A stretch of 6,085 nucleotides of DNA from Undivivens sp041654215 (GTDB lineage: Bacteria > Omnitrophota > Gorgyraeia > Gygaellales > Profunditerraquicolaceae), in NCBI GenBank assembly GCA_041654215.1, contig JBAZDY010000096.1, positions 1-6,085 on the forward strand, given 5' to 3'. The notes below the pieces were generated by a model, which saw only the letters and a list, made by a program, of their open reading frames with translations, was not told where the DNA came from and searched no databases. A program made the translations under genes and the position numbers. Each line of letters starts with the position of its first letter. Position 1 is the stretch's first letter. Positions 1 to 5,444 of the stretch are shown here, piece by piece.

Positions 1-1295
1 TGCTGGAGAGCATCAAAAAAAGCAATCCCGACCTGGTCGTCATGGGTGATATGCTGCATTCTTACGGCGGATACGGGATCATCGCCCATTTCAACGACAC
101 GGCGAGGTTGATCAAGGAGGAACTGCCTGAAGTAAAGATAGTCTTCGGAGGATTATGGTATTCCGCCATGCCGGTCCCGACGCTGGAAGACAATCCGGCC
201 GTGGATTTCGTGGTCATGGGGGAAGAAGAGTCGTTCTGCGATCTTATCGAAGCCGTCTCCGGGAAAAAAGATCTCAGGGCCGTGGCCGGGGTCACTTCGC
301 GCATCGGAAAAGAGATAGTCATGGGACCGCATAAAAAACTTCTGGAAGACCTGGACAGCCTGCCGCTGCCGGCTTACGATCTTTTCCCCATGGACAAATA
401 CGTGGGGCACACCCACTGGAAACCTTTCGTGGAGATGGTAACCTCGCGCGGATGCCCTTCAGCCTGCACCTTTTGTTACGAATGGGATCAGTACGATCCT
501 CGGTCTCCTTCCGACTTCCTTAAATGGCGCGCCAAGTCTCCGGAGCGCGTCATAGAGGAAATGGAGATGCTGCATAAGAAATACGGCGTTAAGGTCGTGG
601 TTATTCAGGACGACAATTTCAACGTGAACCCGGCGAGGGTAAAGAAGTTCTGCGAGCTGAAGCTGAAAAAGGATATCCCCATTAAATGGGTCTCGCTGGG
701 CAGGGCTGTGGACTGGGTGAACTGTGAAGAGATCCTGCCCTTGATGAAGCAGACCGGGCTGTTCACCGGGGTTTTCGGCATCGAGGTCACCACCCCGGAG
801 GAACTGAGAAAGATAGCCAAAGGCATCACCATAGAGCAGATAAAGAAGACGATAGAGATACTTCGGCGCAACGAGATCGCCGTGGTCGCCGACATTATGA
901 TGGGCTTCGATTATGACGACGAGAAGATCATCAAGCAGAGGTATGAATTTACCGACGAAGTCGATCCGGACATACTCTGGATAGGTTACGTGACCCCGGC
1001 GCCGAATTCGCCGATGTGGAGGATCGCGTTGAAGAACAACTGGATAAATCCGCGCAGGGTTGATTTCAGCAAATGGGATTTCCTGCATCCGGTGATCCCC
1101 ACCAATCATTTGAGCAAAGAGGAATTGGGCAGGCTCGGCTCCTGGTGTATGCGGGAATTCTTCTCCAAGCCGGGGAGGATAAACAGGATAATGGAGAGCA
1201 ACTTCGACATCCTGGCCAAGCTTTGTTTCCAGGACGTCATGGCCGGGGTCGGCAAGTGGGAAGCCGGCGCCACCAAGGGCGAAGTGCATATTTGA
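1..1295 (+). CDS. B12-binding-domain radical SAM protein (BchE-like), 5' truncated
   Basis: The reading frame is open from the window edge (first full codon at base 3), and the residues before the ATG at 42 (LESIKKSNPDLVV) fit a cobalamin-binding fold, so the true start lies upstream. Numbering from that ATG, residues 1-65 look like the C-terminal half of a B12-binding domain (KIVFGG, then VDFVVMGEEE, as in the family's usual GG...VDyvvrGEgE pattern). The radical SAM cluster motif is C138-x3-C142-x2-C145 within SRGCPSACTFCYEW, which would hold the 4Fe-4S cluster that cleaves S-adenosylmethionine. The remaining ~270 residues form the rest of the barrel and a C-terminal extension. Family members include BchE-type cyclases and radical methylases; which reaction this one performs cannot be read from sequence. 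It lies 17 nt before an ACP gene, which suggests that it modifies an ACP-bound or released polyketide-like intermediate (inference). Family assignment is firm; the substrate is unknown. Confidence 0.9.
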   Translation, partial: LESIKKSNPDLVVMGDMLHSYGGYGIIAHFNDTARLIKEELPEVKIVFGGLWYSAMPVPTLEDNPAVDFVVMGEEESFCDLIEAVSGKKDLRAVAGVTSRIGKEIVMGPHKKLLEDLDSLPLPAYDLFPMDKYVGHTHWKPFVEMVTSRGCPSACTFCYEWDQYDPRSPSDFLKWRAKSPERVIEEMEMLHKKYGVKVVVIQDDNFNVNPARVKKFCELKLKKDIPIKWVSLGRAVDWVNCEEILPLMKQTGLFTGVFGIEVTTPEELRKIAKGITIEQIKKTIEILRRNEIAVVADIMMGFDYDDEKIIKQRYEFTDEVDPDILWIGYVTPAPNSPMWRIALKNNWINPRRVDFSKWDFLHPVIPTNHLSKEELGRLGSWCMREFFSKPGRINRIMESNFDILAKLCFQDVMAGVGKWEAGATKGEVHI

Positions 1296-1300
1296 AGCCG

Positions 1301-1305
1301 GGAGG
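1301..1305 (+). promoter_or_regulatory. Ribosome binding site that fixes the ACP start
   Basis: GGAGG lies 7 nt before the ATG at 1313. The same frame is open back to an ATG at 1073, but that would add 80 residues overlapping the radical SAM gene with no ACP homology. The Shine-Dalgarno and the standard ACP length select 1313. Confidence 0.75.
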
Positions 1306-1312
1306 GGAGACT

Positions 1313-1546
1313 ATGGACATAAAAGACAGAATAAAGAAAGTTTTTGTCGAGCTTTTAAGGGTCAAGCCGGAGGAATTGAAGGAAGGGGCCAGGCTTTACG
1401 ACAGCATAGGCGTGGATTCCACGGAGATGGTGGAAGCTGTGATCGCCCTGGAAAAAGAGTTCGGCGTCAAATTGAGCCAAAAGGAGATAACCAAGTTCTC
1501 CACCCTGGAAGAGATAGAAAAGGTGGTCTCCTCCAGGAGCGCCTGA
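1313..1546 (+). CDS. Acyl carrier protein
   Basis: This is a 77-residue, acidic, helical protein of standard ACP length. The phosphopantetheine attachment site is the GVDSTEMVE segment at the start of helix II, with Ser36 as the modified residue. It is followed by the typical EAVIALEKEFGVKL helix and a C-terminal TLEEIEKVV helix. The usual Leu after the serine (DSL) is Thr here, as seen in some specialised ACPs. It would carry a growing or finished acyl/polyketide chain as a thioester in the cytoplasm. It sits between a radical SAM enzyme and a cyclase, with only 2 nt to the cyclase start, so the genes are probably co-transcribed and this is a pathway-dedicated ACP rather than the housekeeping fatty-acid ACP, which normally sits beside fabF/fabD/fabG. 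An upstream ketosynthase would be the expected partner, but it is not in this window. Confidence 0.93.
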   Translation: MDIKDRIKKVFVELLRVKPEELKEGARLYDSIGVDSTEMVEAVIALEKEFGVKLSQKEITKFSTLEEIEKVVSSRSA

Positions 1547-1548
1547 AG

Positions 1549-2352
1549 ATGAAAATAATAGATCTCAGCCTCCCTATAGACGACCGGGCCCCGGAAGCCC
1601 ACCCTTTCTGGATAGAAAGGATCGGGCATAAAAAAGGGGTGCGCCACCTGAACTGGGTAATGATGAAGAAGAGCTTGCCCGGCAGGCTGGCGTTCCTTTT
1701 CGGGCGCAGGATAATCAAACCGGAGGATCTCCCGGACGGGGAATTCCTTTCCCTGGAGACCGTGCACGCCCCGGTGCATACCGGCACTCACATAGACTTC
1801 ACATTCCATTACGGAACGTCTTCGCAATCCATGCCTTCGCGTTATGCCGACGAGATACCTCTTGAATGGTGCTTCGCGGAAGGTATCGTGCTGGATATTA
1901 CCTTCAAAAAGCCGGGGGAATCGGTCACCGGAACCGACGCGGCCGCGGCGCTGGAGAAGACCGGCTGCGTCTTGAAACCGGGTATGATCGTGCTTCTGAA
2001 GACCGGGGCCGACAAATATTTCGGGACAAACGAGTATCTTTACCGTTATCCCGGGATCAGCCCCCAGGCCATCGAATTCCTGCTGAATAAAGGAGTGAAA
2101 GTGCTGGGGATAGATACCCTGGGATTCGACAGACCGTATAAATATATGATGGCGGATTTCCTGCGCACCGGCGACGCGAGAGTGCTCTGGCCGGCGCATT
2201 TCTACGGGCGCAAGAAAGAATACGCGCACATAGAGCGGCTGGCCAACCTGGACAAACTTCCCGCCTGCGGTTTTAAGATCGTATGTTTCCCGGTGAGAAT
2301 ACGCAACACCGGAGCGGCCTGGGCCAGAGTGGCGGCCATGCTGGAGGAGTAG
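1549..2352 (+). CDS. Cyclase-family metal-dependent hydrolase/cyclase (Pfam PF04199 type)
   Basis: The protein has 267 residues, close to the usual family length. It opens with the family's typical IIDLSLPI strand. The metal-binding signature HxGTHxDxxxH is present as H77-T-G-T-H81-I-D83-F-T-F-H87. The Pro usually found two residues after the Asp (DxPxH) is Thr85. Further conserved pieces are VLLKTGAD (148-155), PGISPQAIEFL followed by VLGIDT (168-190), H217, and E229 in the ERLANLDKLP block, ending with the family-like GAAWARVAAM. The family includes kynurenine formamidases and proteins from antibiotic clusters annotated as cyclases. The ACP directly upstream (2-nt gap) favours a role in polyketide ring closure or chain release over tryptophan breakdown (inference). 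The start is supported by AGGAG at 1535-1539, 9 nt upstream. The gene ends at TAG 2350-2352, whose last base begins a hairpin. Confidence 0.88.
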   Translation: MKIIDLSLPIDDRAPEAHPFWIERIGHKKGVRHLNWVMMKKSLPGRLAFLFGRRIIKPEDLPDGEFLSLETVHAPVHTGTHIDFTFHYGTSSQSMPSRYADEIPLEWCFAEGIVLDITFKKPGESVTGTDAAAALEKTGCVLKPGMIVLLKTGADKYFGTNEYLYRYPGISPQAIEFLLNKGVKVLGIDTLGFDRPYKYMMADFLRTGDARVLWPAHFYGRKKEYAHIERLANLDKLPACGFKIVCFPVRIRNTGAAWARVAAMLEE

Positions 2353-2385
2353 TGCGCTGTTAAATAAGTTCTTTAAACAGCGCAC
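2352..2385 (+). repeat. Hairpin beginning on the cyclase stop codon
   Basis: GTGCGCTGTT (2352-2361) and AACAGCGCAC (2376-2385) form a perfect 10-bp stem with a 14-nt AT-rich loop. The first base of the stem is the last base of the TAG stop codon. The sequence after it is GGAGCAATCG, not a T-run, so this is not a classical rho-independent terminator. It could protect a 3' end or pause transcription. A partial copy of the right arm (TAACAGCGC) recurs at 2490-2498. Confidence 0.6.
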
Positions 2386-2390
2386 GGAGC

Positions 2391-2436
2391 AATCGAGAGT
2401 CGAAAATCGAGATTTGATTCGATAAAATTCTCGATT
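2391..2436. repeat. Cluster of TCGA-centred direct and inverted repeats
   Basis: AATCGAGA occurs at 2391-2398 and 2405-2412, and its inverse TCTCGATT at 2429-2436, so either left copy can pair with the right one. TCGA occurs five times, starting at 2393, 2400, 2407, 2419 and 2431, with spacings of 7, 7, 12 and 12. This could be a regulatory binding array or the remains of an inverted-repeat element; the function is unknown. Confidence 0.45.
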
Positions 2437-2493
2437 ATCAGAGACTTATGTAACAATCAACTACTGCGCTGGCGAATTAGTTTTTAGTATAAC

Positions 2494-2559
2494 AGCGCTC
2501 GTAAATCTCCCAGGGGAGATTTACTCGGTCGGCCCTGCGGGTAAATTTCACTTCGTGAA
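2494..2559 (+). repeat. 66-bp direct repeat, copy 1, with internal inverted repeat
   Basis: This is identical over all 66 bases to 2611-2676, with an offset of 117 nt. Each copy starts AGCGCTCG and ends CACTTCGTGAA. Inside is a palindromic pair GTAAATCTCCC (2501-2511) and GGGAGATTTAC (2514-2524) with only 2 nt between the arms. Perfect identity means recent duplication, conversion or mobilisation. It resembles REP/MITE-like intergenic elements, but no transposase is present and the family cannot be named from one window. Confidence 0.9.
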
Positions 2560-2570
2560 CGTTTTAAGTA

Positions 2571-2603
2571 TTGCCCTGATTCTACGGAACAGAATCAGGG
2601 TAA
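2571..2603. repeat. Inverted repeat between the two 66-bp repeats
   Basis: CCCTGATTCT (2574-2583) and AGAATCAGGG (2591-2600) form a perfect 10-bp stem with a 7-nt loop. It extends through a G-T pair (2573/2601) to two more A-T pairs, making a 13-bp arm. It fills the centre of the 51-nt spacer between the direct repeats. No T-run follows. Confidence 0.7.
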
Positions 2604-2610
2604 CCCGACA

Positions 2611-2676
2611 AGCGCTCGTAAATCTCCCAGGGGAGATTTACTCGGTCGGCCCTGCGGGTAAATTTCACTTCGTGAA
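2611..2676 (+). repeat. 66-bp direct repeat, copy 2
   Basis: This is an exact copy of 2494-2559. Its internal palindrome is at 2618-2641. Downstream it continues into ATTTA, which lengthens the terminal CAC-TTC-GTG hairpin compared with copy 1, where the repeat is followed by CGTTT. It ends 8 nt before the Shine-Dalgarno of the aromatase gene, so it is likely transcribed as part of that leader if the promoter is upstream. Confidence 0.9.
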
Positions 2677-2681
2677 ATTTA
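2659..2681 (+). repeat. Hairpin immediately upstream of the aromatase ribosome binding site
   Basis: TAAATTTCAC (2659-2668) and GTGAAATTTA (2672-2681) form a perfect 10-bp stem with a TTC loop. It ends 3 nt before AGGAGG at 2685-2690. Its position could affect translation or processing of the downstream message. Only the inner 5-6 pairs exist at the matching place in copy 1. Confidence 0.6.
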
Positions 2682-2684
2682 GTT

Positions 2685-2690
2685 AGGAGG
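2685..2690 (+). promoter_or_regulatory. Strong Shine-Dalgarno for the SRPBCC gene
   Basis: AGGAGG lies 7 nt before the ATG at 2698. It confirms that start and shows that the gene has its own efficient initiation signal after the repeat region. Confidence 0.8.
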
Positions 2691-2697
2691 TTAAGAG

Positions 2698-3138
2698 ATG
2701 GGGCATACGGTAAATTCCATAATCATCGAGGCGCCGTACGAGAAGGTGTTCGACATCTCCAACGACATCCCTCGCTGGACGGAGCTGTTCGGCGGGGAAT
2801 ACACCGGGGCGGAGATAATAAGCAGGGAAGGCAATAAGATAACTTTTCGGCTGACCGACGACGGAGGCAAGAGCTGGGTCTCCCGGCGTCTACTTATGAA
2901 GGAGCAGGGGTTCGCTTACGCCGAGCGGCAGGAACCGTTGTTCCCTTTCAAATACATGAAGATCATCTGGTTGTATACCAGCAAACCGCAGGGAATCGAG
3001 TTGAGCTGGATACAGCATTTCGAAATGGATCCTTCGGCTAAGTTCGGCGATAGCCAGGTGGAGGGTTTCATCAATACCCATTCCAGAGATAATCTGCGGA
3101 TATTCAAACGGGTGATCGAAGCAGAATCCGCTAAGTGA
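2698..3138 (+). CDS. SRPBCC aromatase/cyclase, type II polyketide synthase (TcmN/WhiE) type
   Basis: This 146-residue single-domain SRPBCC (START-like) protein has the pocket-forming fold used by polyketide aromatase/cyclases. The N-terminus GHTVNSIIIEAPYEKVFDISND followed by W27 and ELF is strongly reminiscent of actinobacterial aromatase/cyclases (HT.N...I.AP...V.D.TND...W..LF). By my recalled alignment with TcmN ARO/CYC, W27, Y35, W60, S62, R64 and W91 correspond to its Trp28, Tyr35, Trp65, Ser67, Arg69 (key catalytic residue) and Trp95, whereas Trp63 becomes K58. The alignment is from memory. The C-terminal INTHSRDN helix matches the family's INxNSR-like region. It would fold and aromatise an ACP-bound poly-beta-ketone in the cytoplasm. 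It follows a repeat-rich gap and is translationally coupled to a transporter. A generic SRPBCC lipid-binding protein is the alternative, but the motif match makes that less likely. Confidence 0.85.
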   Translation: MGHTVNSIIIEAPYEKVFDISNDIPRWTELFGGEYTGAEIISREGNKITFRLTDDGGKSWVSRRLLMKEQGFAYAERQEPLFPFKYMKIIWLYTSKPQGIELSWIQHFEMDPSAKFGDSQVEGFINTHSRDNLRIFKRVIEAESAK

Positions 3139-4295
3139 GCAAGAAGCTTTTTTTTATCCTCTGCGCCGGAGGCGCGGTCCTCTCTTTCAATGTGGCCGCC
3201 TCCGCCGCTTTGGTCCCCTCCATCGCGTCAGCTTTTTCCATCCCCCAGTTCGCGGCGGGAAAGATTATCTGGCTGTATATGCTGCCTTACGGTCTCTCCG
3301 CGTTGTTTTACGGTCCCCTGGTAAGGGCTTACGGCACTAAAAAGATCGAACTCGCCTGTCTATCCGTTTTCTCCTGCGTCAACCTGGCGGCGGCGTTGAG
3401 TTTTTCTTTTGGCCAGTTATGCCTCTGCCGCGTCCTGGCCGGCGTTACCGGGGCTTCCGTGACGCCGCTGGCCATAATCATGATCTCCCGCCGCGTCCCC
3501 AAGGAGAAGAGAGGCGGATACATAGGCCTTTTTTTCAGCAGTACTTTTGTTTCATCGATGATAGGCGTGTTCTTGAGCGGCCTACTGCCCTGGCGGTGGG
3601 TCTTCTTTATTCCCGCCGCCGCCGGGTTCATACTGTTATTCCCGCTCTATTCTTCGCTGCCGGAAGAGTTCCCGGGCAGGGAGCGTTTCCGGATGCAGTA
3701 TGTTGCGGCGCTGAAATACAGGAGAGTTGCCGGCGTCTGTCTGTATATTGCGGCGATCAGCCTGCTCTATCACGGAGTCCAGCAGTGGCTGGGCGTTTAC
3801 TTCTCCAGCGTCTTAAACCGGGGACAGTTGGAGATAAGCTTCTTGATGACATTGAGCGGTATAAGCGGCATTCCGGGAGAGGCTGCCGGGGGCAGGTTCG
3901 CCGATCATGCCGGCAGACGAAAGGCGGCCGGGACGGGCGTATTATTGATGACCGTCGGGCTGTTCCTTCTCGTTCTGCGCCCTGGCGCCTGGTTGTTAAG
4001 CGTAAGCATGTTCATCTGGGGGTTCGGCTGGGCCTTCAATCATGCCGGGGTCTCCACGTTGCTGTCCGACCTGCCGTCATCGGTGTTGAATGAAGCGGCG
4101 AGCCTTAATAGCAGTCTGCGGTTCCTTTCCGGCGGGGCGGGGGTGCTGGCCGGCAGCTTTCTCCTTCGCAGGAGTTTTACCGCAGGGTTTGTTGTGTTCG
4201 GTATCGCCCTGGCGGCGTTCGTTCTCTTGTCCGGGAAACTGCTTAAGGAGAAGCAGAAGGAGCGGGAACTTCCGTTAGATCAGGCTTTAAAATGA
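3135..4295 (+). CDS. MFS transporter, likely exporter
   Basis: The protein has 386 residues and about 12 hydrophobic segments, the usual MFS size. MFS motif A is recognisable after TM2 as GPLVRAYGTKK (60-70) and in its second-half counterpart GGRFADHAGRRK (252-263). A motif-B-like CRVLAGVTGASVTP has Arg99 in TM4. PKEKRGG (122-128) begins the usual cytoplasmic loop into TM5. The closest general type is the drug:proton antiporter group, in the inner membrane; the substrate is inferred to be the product of the adjacent biosynthetic genes. The start is GTG at 3135, overlapping the TGA of the aromatase gene (3136-3138) in GTGA, and no good Shine-Dalgarno is seen, so translational coupling is likely. 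The 3' end overlaps the oppositely oriented ligase gene by 53 bp, so there is no room for a terminator between the two genes. Confidence 0.9.
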   Translation: MSKKLFFILCAGGAVLSFNVAASAALVPSIASAFSIPQFAAGKIIWLYMLPYGLSALFYGPLVRAYGTKKIELACLSVFSCVNLAAALSFSFGQLCLCRVLAGVTGASVTPLAIIMISRRVPKEKRGGYIGLFFSSTFVSSMIGVFLSGLLPWRWVFFIPAAAGFILLFPLYSSLPEEFPGRERFRMQYVAALKYRRVAGVCLYIAAISLLYHGVQQWLGVYFSSVLNRGQLEISFLMTLSGISGIPGEAAGGRFADHAGRRKAAGTGVLLMTVGLFLLVLRPGAWLLSVSMFIWGFGWAFNHAGVSTLLSDLPSSVLNEAASLNSSLRFLSGGAGVLAGSFLLRRSFTAGFVVFGIALAAFVLLSGKLLKEKQKERELPLDQALK

Positions 4296-5394
4296 GCATC
4301 CCGCCGGTCAGCCACCAGATGAATGATATCTGCGGAAGGAAGAAAGTGAAGTCGGCCAGGTTGTGGACTAAAAATACCGTCCAGGCGCAGAATACCAGAA
4401 GATAATTATCGTCCCCGCTGCGGCGTATATGCGCGCATGCCTTCCATGCCGTAGAGATAATGAACCAGGCGAACGCGGCTGTTCCCGGGATGCCGAGCTC
4501 GCACCAGAGCTGAAGAAAAAGATTGTGGGCGAAAGAAGAGGCCGAGCCGGCGCAGTTGCCCGTTCCGTTACCGCATACGGGCGAATTTTTGATTGCCAGC
4601 GCGATTTCTCTCCAGTAAGCGAGACGCGAATGCAGGGAAAAAACCGGGGATTGGCTCTCCGTCGAACGCAAGACGAAAACAGCCGCTATAAAGACTCCGG
4701 CAAGCAGCAGAACGGCCAGGGTCGCTTTCTTGAACTTGTTCCTTGAAAGAAAGAAAAAAAGCAGCGTCCCGCAGAAGAGCGCGGCCGCCGCCCCTATGGA
4801 TTTCGCCAGCAGGAAGGCCGGGATGATCAGCAGTAAAGAAGGCAGCGCCGTTTTTCTGCCGGCCATTCGCAGAGGTATGACCATGGCCAGGAATCCGGCC
4901 AGCGCGTTGGACGTCACGAAAGGGGCGAATACCCGTTTTGACCCCAGATAATCGCTTGCGATGCCGCCGGATATTTCGTTTTTCACCATGTATTCCGCCA
5001 GGTGGCCGAATCCGTAAAAGTACTGATAAAGGGCGATGACAGCTATTCCCGCTCCGGCCGCCGTGATAGCGTTTATTATCCGCGATGTCCGTTCCTTATC
5101 CATCCGGGAGACGAGCAGGCAAGCGGAAAAGCCCGCCAGCTGGTTTATCAACAGCGCGGCTCCGTCCGCGTTTCCGTGAAAGGCCGAGGGCAGTATCGCG
5201 ATTATAAAGAGGGCTGCCGGCAGTAAGGATGCCGTTTCCGCCTTGCCGCGTCCCCTTTTGTCCAGTAAAAAGAGGCACAACAGCGCGCACAAACAGGCCA
5301 GAAGCAGATTTAAATAAACGGCTCCGGCCGTCGGAAAGGCTTCAGGGGAAATGAAGGGGCGCAAAAAGATTAATATTAGAAGCGGCGTAAGCAT
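4243..5394 (-). CDS. O-antigen ligase / Wzy-family polytopic membrane protein
   Basis: The protein has 383 residues and about 10-11 hydrophobic segments. Family features of the O-antigen ligase/polymerase group (Wzy_C, PF04932) are RVFAPFVTSNALAGFLAMVIPL-like sequence around residues 154-175, a large periplasmic loop with R257 and W261 (SRLAYWREI), a glycine-rich GNGTGN (275-280), then FAHNLFLQLWCELGIPG (288-304) containing the characteristic HN pair. The segment where many homologues have an SR pair before a TM helix reads AKSIGAAAAL, so that Arg is missing. Such proteins transfer or polymerise undecaprenyl-linked glycans at the periplasmic face of the inner membrane. Ligase cannot be told from polymerase by sequence alone. 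No Shine-Dalgarno precedes ATG 5394, and the predicted promoter implies an almost leaderless mRNA. It is divergent from a glycosyltransferase gene, fitting a surface-glycan function unrelated to the polyketide-like genes. Confidence 0.87.
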   Translation of the reverse strand: MLTPLLILIFLRPFISPEAFPTAGAVYLNLLLACLCALLCLFLLDKRGRGKAETASLLPAALFIIAILPSAFHGNADGAALLINQLAGFSACLLVSRMDKERTSRIINAITAAGAGIAVIALYQYFYGFGHLAEYMVKNEISGGIASDYLGSKRVFAPFVTSNALAGFLAMVIPLRMAGRKTALPSLLLIIPAFLLAKSIGAAAALFCGTLLFFFLSRNKFKKATLAVLLLAGVFIAAVFVLRSTESQSPVFSLHSRLAYWREIALAIKNSPVCGNGTGNCAGSASSFAHNLFLQLWCELGIPGTAAFAWFIISTAWKACAHIRRSGDDNYLLVFCAWTVFLVHNLADFTFFLPQISFIWWLTGGMLILKPDLTEVPAPSASP

Positions 5395-5405
5395 TATGCT
5401 ATAAT
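5376..5405 (+). promoter_or_regulatory. Extended -10 promoter for the glycosyltransferase gene
   Basis: TGCTATAAT (5397-5405) is a perfect extended -10 element (TGn plus TATAAT). A weak -35-like TTAGAA (5376-5381) lies 18 nt upstream, inside the divergent coding sequence. The expected start near 5412 gives a ~33-nt leader before ATG 5445. It overlaps the -10 of the minus-strand promoter by 2 nt. Confidence 0.55.
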
Positions 5406-5432
5406 TTTAAGATAAAAGCGCATGCGTGTCAA
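5404..5432 (-). promoter_or_regulatory. Sigma70-type promoter for the O-antigen ligase-like gene
   Basis: On the minus strand TTGACA (5432-5427) is a perfect -35, followed after exactly 17 nt by TAAAAT (5409-5404), a 5/6 match to the -10. Transcription would begin near 5397, only about 3 nt before ATG 5394, giving a leaderless or nearly leaderless message. The spacer contains the 8-bp palindrome CGCATGCG (5419-5426). Confidence 0.65.
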
Positions 5433-5444
5433 AGTGTTAAAAAT

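Larger units (their letters stand above)
2353..2697. other. 345-nt hairpin-rich intergenic region separating the two halves of the cluster
   Basis: I find no credible coding sequence here. The first ~140 nt are AT-rich with TCGA-centred inverted repeats. The last ~200 nt consist of two identical 66-bp repeats around a hairpin. No hairpin is followed by a T-run that would make a standard intrinsic terminator on either strand. TATAAC at 2488-2493 is a possible -10, but it has no recognisable -35 at normal spacing. The gap contrasts with the tightly packed genes on each side, and may be an insertion of repeat elements into a former single operon. Confidence 0.7.

Noticed and set aside
459..1289. 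Long minus-strand open frame opposite the radical SAM gene
   Set aside because: It shows no recognisable domain; the plus strand carries clear family motifs across the same bases. It is a shadow frame.
1073..1312. N-terminal 80-residue extension of the ACP frame from ATG 1073
   Set aside because: It overlaps the well-supported radical SAM coding sequence, has low-complexity shadow-like composition, and a good Shine-Dalgarno plus standard ACP length place the start at 1313.
1396..2385. 329-codon minus-strand frame opposite the ACP and cyclase genes
   Set aside because: It covers two genes with firm family motifs on the plus strand, has no domain of its own, and has composition typical of a complementary shadow.
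2352..2385. Rho-independent terminator after the cyclase gene
   Set aside because: The stem is good, but no T-run follows on either strand, so it is kept only as a hairpin.
2414..2493. Sigma70 promoter for the aromatase gene (TTGATT at 2414, TAAAAT at 2423, TATAAC at 2488)
   Set aside because: No pair of -35 and -10 elements falls at 16-18 nt spacing, and the AT-rich sequence yields such matches by chance.
2494..2676. CRISPR-like array
   Set aside because: Only two repeats exist, at 66 bp they are too long, and the single spacer is itself a hairpin; no cas genes are present.
3419..4093. 224-codon plus-strand frame inside the MFS gene
   Set aside because: It is Arg/Pro-rich with no hydrophobic or domain pattern, and the overlapping frame encodes a clear 12-segment transporter.
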